A stretch of DNA of 64,000 nt, taken from Diphasiastrum complanatum. Lineage: Eukaryota; Streptophyta; Lycopodiopsida; Lycopodiales; Lycopodiaceae. Positions 60,701-64,000 of the stretch are shown piece by piece. The position numbers and the translations under genes are program-made. Within the stretch, counting starts at the first letter, position 1, and each line of letters begins with the position of its first letter. The stretch lies in contig CM055094.1 in NCBI GenBank assembly GCA_029204225.1, forward strand, positions 72,384,384-72,448,383, read 5' to 3'. The notes beneath the pieces are model-generated. The model searched no databases. It was not told the origin of the DNA and saw only the letters and a program-made list of their open reading frames with translations.

Positions 60701-62253
60701 TAAGTCTAGAACCCTATGTCACATCTAGAGCCTAATATTTGGCTAATCATACATATACTTATGCACACACATTACCTCTCTCTTCGCACGTCCTCCCTGT
60801 TGGCCCCTCACTATTTTGAATTTTTTCTTTCTCCCCTTTTCTCATCATCTTCTTATCTCTCACGATTCTTCACGATTCTTCATGTAGTAGCTATGCCAAG
60901 ATCCCGGTTATCTTATGTCGAAATTATGCATTTGGCGTGTCACGGTGTACATGATGGCATGGATGGAAGAAAAGCTCGAAGAGATGAAAAACTTTCGCTT
61001 TCCAAAGTCAAAAAGGTGAAAACCAAGGAAATTTTGCTGCACCTCACCCTCCATCCTCCTTCGTCCATCGATGCTGCACCCCGCCCTCCATCCTCCATCG
61101 CCCTTCCACCACAGACCATGTTCGGTGGTCGAGAGTCACGACTAACCAATGACCACAATGTCTAGCCATTGCTGGTGTAAATAAAAACCATTACATGACA
61201 GTTAGCATGCAACTCCAGTCAGTCCACAATGGGAAGAAAGCAACACGTGAGACATGCATCAGCTTAACGCTAATCCGTCAATGATCCGAAGAAAAACATG
61301 ACATCGTGCGGCTATTCAAGCCAAGTTAAAAGCACACAAACAATCTATATTACTTTGTTTTGTTTGCTATGAGCCAACCATGCAACTAATTCGGTGGGAA
61401 AAAGCTGTCTTTCAACTCTCAGCTCAATAGCCACGCACCAAGGAAACAACGTGCCTACCCCCACAGATTCACCTGTCCACCCAGGATCACACTCCTCCAG
61501 AATCGATGATCAGCAATAAATTTTTATCAGCCCTCTCAGCATCTCAATTCTCAAAACCCACGATCAGGGAATATGATGCCAGAAGTTCTCCTGCTACAAA
61601 TCTACCATGAAGAAGTACCACTATAAGGTTTTCGCTCCTTCGCAAGCAAACGTCTAGCCAATCAAGGTCACACTCACTCGGTGAACGAGCTTCAGAATGC
61701 AAGATTTGTTGCGCCCAATATCCCTTCATGCTGTCTGACAACCTCTAACCCAGGTGCTGCATATCCGATAGGAATCTGTTTTACAAAAACATTGTAATCT
61801 GCCGCCTACTAGCCTGCTGAAACCAATTAGACAATCCTTGCCTCAAAAGTTTGCAGATAAGAGGTGCGCAAAGAATTTCCAATTTCTCACGAGAGGCCTA
61901 TGTTCTAGCAAAATTTTCAATTTCTCATGAGAGTCCTATGTTCTAGCAGCCTCTGTCAATAGCCAGCAGCACGTCAGGCCTTTGTTGCAAGCCAGGTAGA
62001 TTTTATTACATGAAATTAGTTAGTTGAAATTGTACTCTTTAAGAAATAAATAAAGGTATATATATTCTATGTAAGTACATGCAAATAACAATGGCCCTTA
62101 CAAAATGTTGTTATGTTAGAATGAATAACATATGAGCAAAAAAAACAGACCTTCTGCCAATAGTGGTATCCTGTTGTGGTGATTTGTTAAAAGCCTAAGT
62201 GTGGGTAGTGGAATTTTTTATGCATGGGGTATGTTGCATGTGTCATGTCTGCA

Positions 62254-62258
<5 letters not shown>
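60701..62258. other. Unassigned 1.56 kb
   Basis: A 149-residue plus frame at 60,716-61,165 starts hydrophobic and ends basic and Pro-rich; it has no recognisable domain and I do not support it. The word TTTCTCA(C/T)GAGA recurs near 61,890 and 61,920 as short direct repeats. Confidence 0.3.

Positions 62259-62303
<45 letters not shown>
62259..62303. repeat. (CT)n microsatellite, 45 bp
   Basis: Uninterrupted CT tract. Confidence 0.97.
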
Positions 62304-62307
<4 letters not shown>

Positions 62308-63449
62308 CTCTAGAATGTAGAATAGCGGAACTCCAGGCAGAATCAGTTGCAAAGAATGTTAGGTGGTTTAGTTACTGATCAGGATCAGGTTTACAGGTGA
62401 TTCACAGAAAAAACATGCACATGCTGCCAGAGAACAATCTTCAGCTTCTGAAGCAGTTAGTTGATGAGTATAAAGTTCCAGCCAGTCTTTGTTTTTTGCT
62501 TCTGACCAGAATCTGTTTTGCAAGAGCATTCCCTTTCTTACCTATTTGAAGAGAATACATATCTGCATGAGAAAACGAAAGGATCATGGTGGATTAAGGT
62601 GCTCTGCCTAGGTTGCGCTGTGAATCAAAGCCCTGAATAGTGTAGCCCTGCTATTGCAACGATTGCTGCCCTATGATCTGCTTGCAGCCATTTCATGCCC
62701 TATTGTGGACTATGCCAACTCATCTTTGCGGATTCTTGTGGACCATCGCTGGTTTTTTACCTTGCTCATTGATAAATCTGACCTACTGTGAAGATTGTGG
62801 GCTGCAAATCATCTATTTTCTGCCTACATTCCGAAGTTAGAAAAGGCGTAGCGAGTCCAATTACGGCCTTAATAAAAACATGAAGTTTTTTCCTTCTTCT
62901 TAAGAGCACGCCGGATCTTTAAAACGTACATTGGAAACCAAATGGATTTGGCTTGCGAAATTTGCTTGAACCCTACAGCAGTAGGATTCATTTCAGATGG
63001 TTGTGGAGATGCAAAACAGTGCATCATAATTGCTGAAAACTTGCTCGATTGAATGTGCTACATATTCTTAGCCATGGTATGTTGGAAGAGTGCTAGAAAG
63101 AAGTGCATATGAGATGCATTAACTGTGTTGTGAATCTATAAATTGGATGCTATAAAATTGTTGATACTATCTTTACAATCTTTGCTGGAATTTGAATGGA
63201 TCTGCAACAAAAAAGATTAATTATTTAAGATAGATTTCTTTTAGAAAATCACCTACATTTCTTTTTTGTCTAGATGGATCTATAGCAGAGATTAACCTCT
63301 AAAATCTGCAACTAAAACAATTCATCCCCTTTGACATTAGCATCCCCTCCGGCAAATCACGATGTCTCCTATCACATGAGTTTTTGAATTAAGCTTCTTA
63401 ATTGCAACGTGTAGTGCAGTGTAATTTCTGAACGTATTAGTTCATTGCC
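62304..63449. other. Unassigned 1.1 kb
   Basis: AT-rich sequence without a convincing frame; could be intronic to the exon that follows. Confidence 0.3.
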
Positions 63450-63735
63450 ATCACAAATCGGTGAGGCAGACTCGGGTGGGGAATAACAAGGAGAAGCTCC
63501 CAAAGGCGGGGAAGATCGGCCTGATGAGGATCTTGGTTACAAGAATCTGGTTGATGCATGCCTCAATGCGACTCCCTTGGTTAGGTTTTTGAAAGAAAAA
63601 GATAGACTACGGAAAATCAAAAGGGAAAACCTAAGGATAGTCTCAAAGGAAAGGGAAAGAGAGATCGAGCAACAGAAGGAGCAAGAAAAGGCAGCAACAA
63701 ATTCAGCCAAGAAGAAAGCCAAGGACTCAAGATCA
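63450..63735 (+). pseudogene. Charged coiled-coil exon of unknown gene
   Basis: A plus frame reads EDRPDEDLGYKNLVDACL, then LVRFLKEKDRLRKIKREN and a long Lys/Glu/Arg helix ending SAKKKAKDSRS. One TAA lies upstream in frame (after DSGGE). The extreme charge and heptads suggest a coiled coil. No ATG begins it, so it would be an internal exon. No family recognised. It lies 160 bp before the eL43 exon but need not belong to it. Confidence 0.35.
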
Positions 63736-63896
63736 TGTTTTAATATGACTTACTTTCGTATCCTACTAGCACATTGCATTTCTAAATTCTAGAGAAATTT
63801 ATGCGCTATTTTTTAAATGCACTGATGTTAATGTGGGTCTAGGTTTTAGTTGTGCAGATCTTCCCAATCATTTTTATGTGCTTCTTCGTTATGCAG

Positions 63897-63978
63897 TTTA
63901 TGTGAAGAGGAAAGCGGTTGGGATATGGTCTTGCCAAGATTGAAGTAAAGTGAAAGCCGGTGGTGTTTACACTTTGAA
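63897..63978 (+). pseudogene. RPL37A: Exon of 60S ribosomal protein eL43 (L37a), pseudogene
   Basis: Between an acceptor (TTATGCAG, ends 63,896) and a donor (GTAAGT at 63,979) the exon gives YVKRKAVGIWSCQD, stop, SKVKAGGVYTLK. This is the zinc-ribbon region of eL43, whose family reads [23 protein letters not shown]. The TGA at 63,941-63,943 replaces one of the zinc-binding cysteines, and one residue (Ala or Ser in YAVKRK/YSVKRK) is missing. With both changes it cannot be the working gene. Retained splice sites argue for a duplicated gene rather than a processed copy. Other exons lie outside or were not found. Confidence 0.75.
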
Positions 63979-64000
63979 GTAAGTTTTATAAGAAATGAGA

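Noticed and set aside
60716-61165. 149-residue coding gene
   Set aside because: Composition and lack of any motif or splice context do not set it apart from chance.

Overview
The window comes from the nuclear genome of a land plant with a repeat-rich genome. Spliceosomal GT-AG introns, chromodomain Ty3/gypsy elements, Ty1/copia elements primed by initiator tRNA-Met, a cut-down P450, an eL43 ribosomal protein fragment and a plant-type hAT relic all point that way. A seedless vascular plant or other large-genome embryophyte is a guess; nothing here fixes the species.

Positions 1-7208 hold the most unusual block: four intron-containing genes in alternating orientation. Gene A (+, 2-1815) looks like a DDE-type transposase. 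Gene B (-, 3450-2067) is unknown and acidic. Gene C (+, 4314-5691) encodes a divergent histone H3 fold with centromeric-H3-like residues and an H3-like N-terminus. Gene D (-, 7208-6020) is unknown. B and C diverge from a promoter with eight CACGTG sites and a 61-bp inverted repeat. Every gene keeps its frame across introns but carries a few stop codons, so this looks like a recently decayed copy of a multi-gene mobile element or of a captured gene cluster.

Positions 7.2-17.4 kb are old retroelement debris: a gypsy RT fragment, LTR pieces, a LINE RT and C-terminus relic, and a long (GA)n tract. Positions 17,395-20,295 (-) carry the one convincing intact host gene exon, a protein with eight C2H2-like fingers. 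Positions 21.9-31 kb hold two gypsy elements. The first lost its protease and RT core; the second is almost open from gag to integrase. Positions 31.6-40.2 kb are LINE copies broken by a solo LTR (TSD CGGGA) and by a 710-bp palindromic TA-flanked element, mixed with a hAT relic and a gypsy integrase with chromodomain.

Positions 40.2-42.3 kb are nested: a copia tail with LTR lies against a gypsy integrase, which is itself interrupted by a ~390-bp TRIM-like element whose LTRs each contain a tRNA-like sequence with A and B boxes. Positions 43.8-48.1 kb hold another LINE relic and a P450 pseudogene. Positions 50,052-55,751 (-) are a copia element with paired LTRs and a 3' internal deletion. Positions 57.0-60.7 kb (-) are a second, truncated copia element. 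The right edge has a charged coiled-coil exon and an eL43 pseudogene exon.

Almost all coding matter is mobile-element derived. The two items most worth follow-up are the CENH3-like gene in its multi-gene cluster and the tRNA-bearing miniature LTR element.
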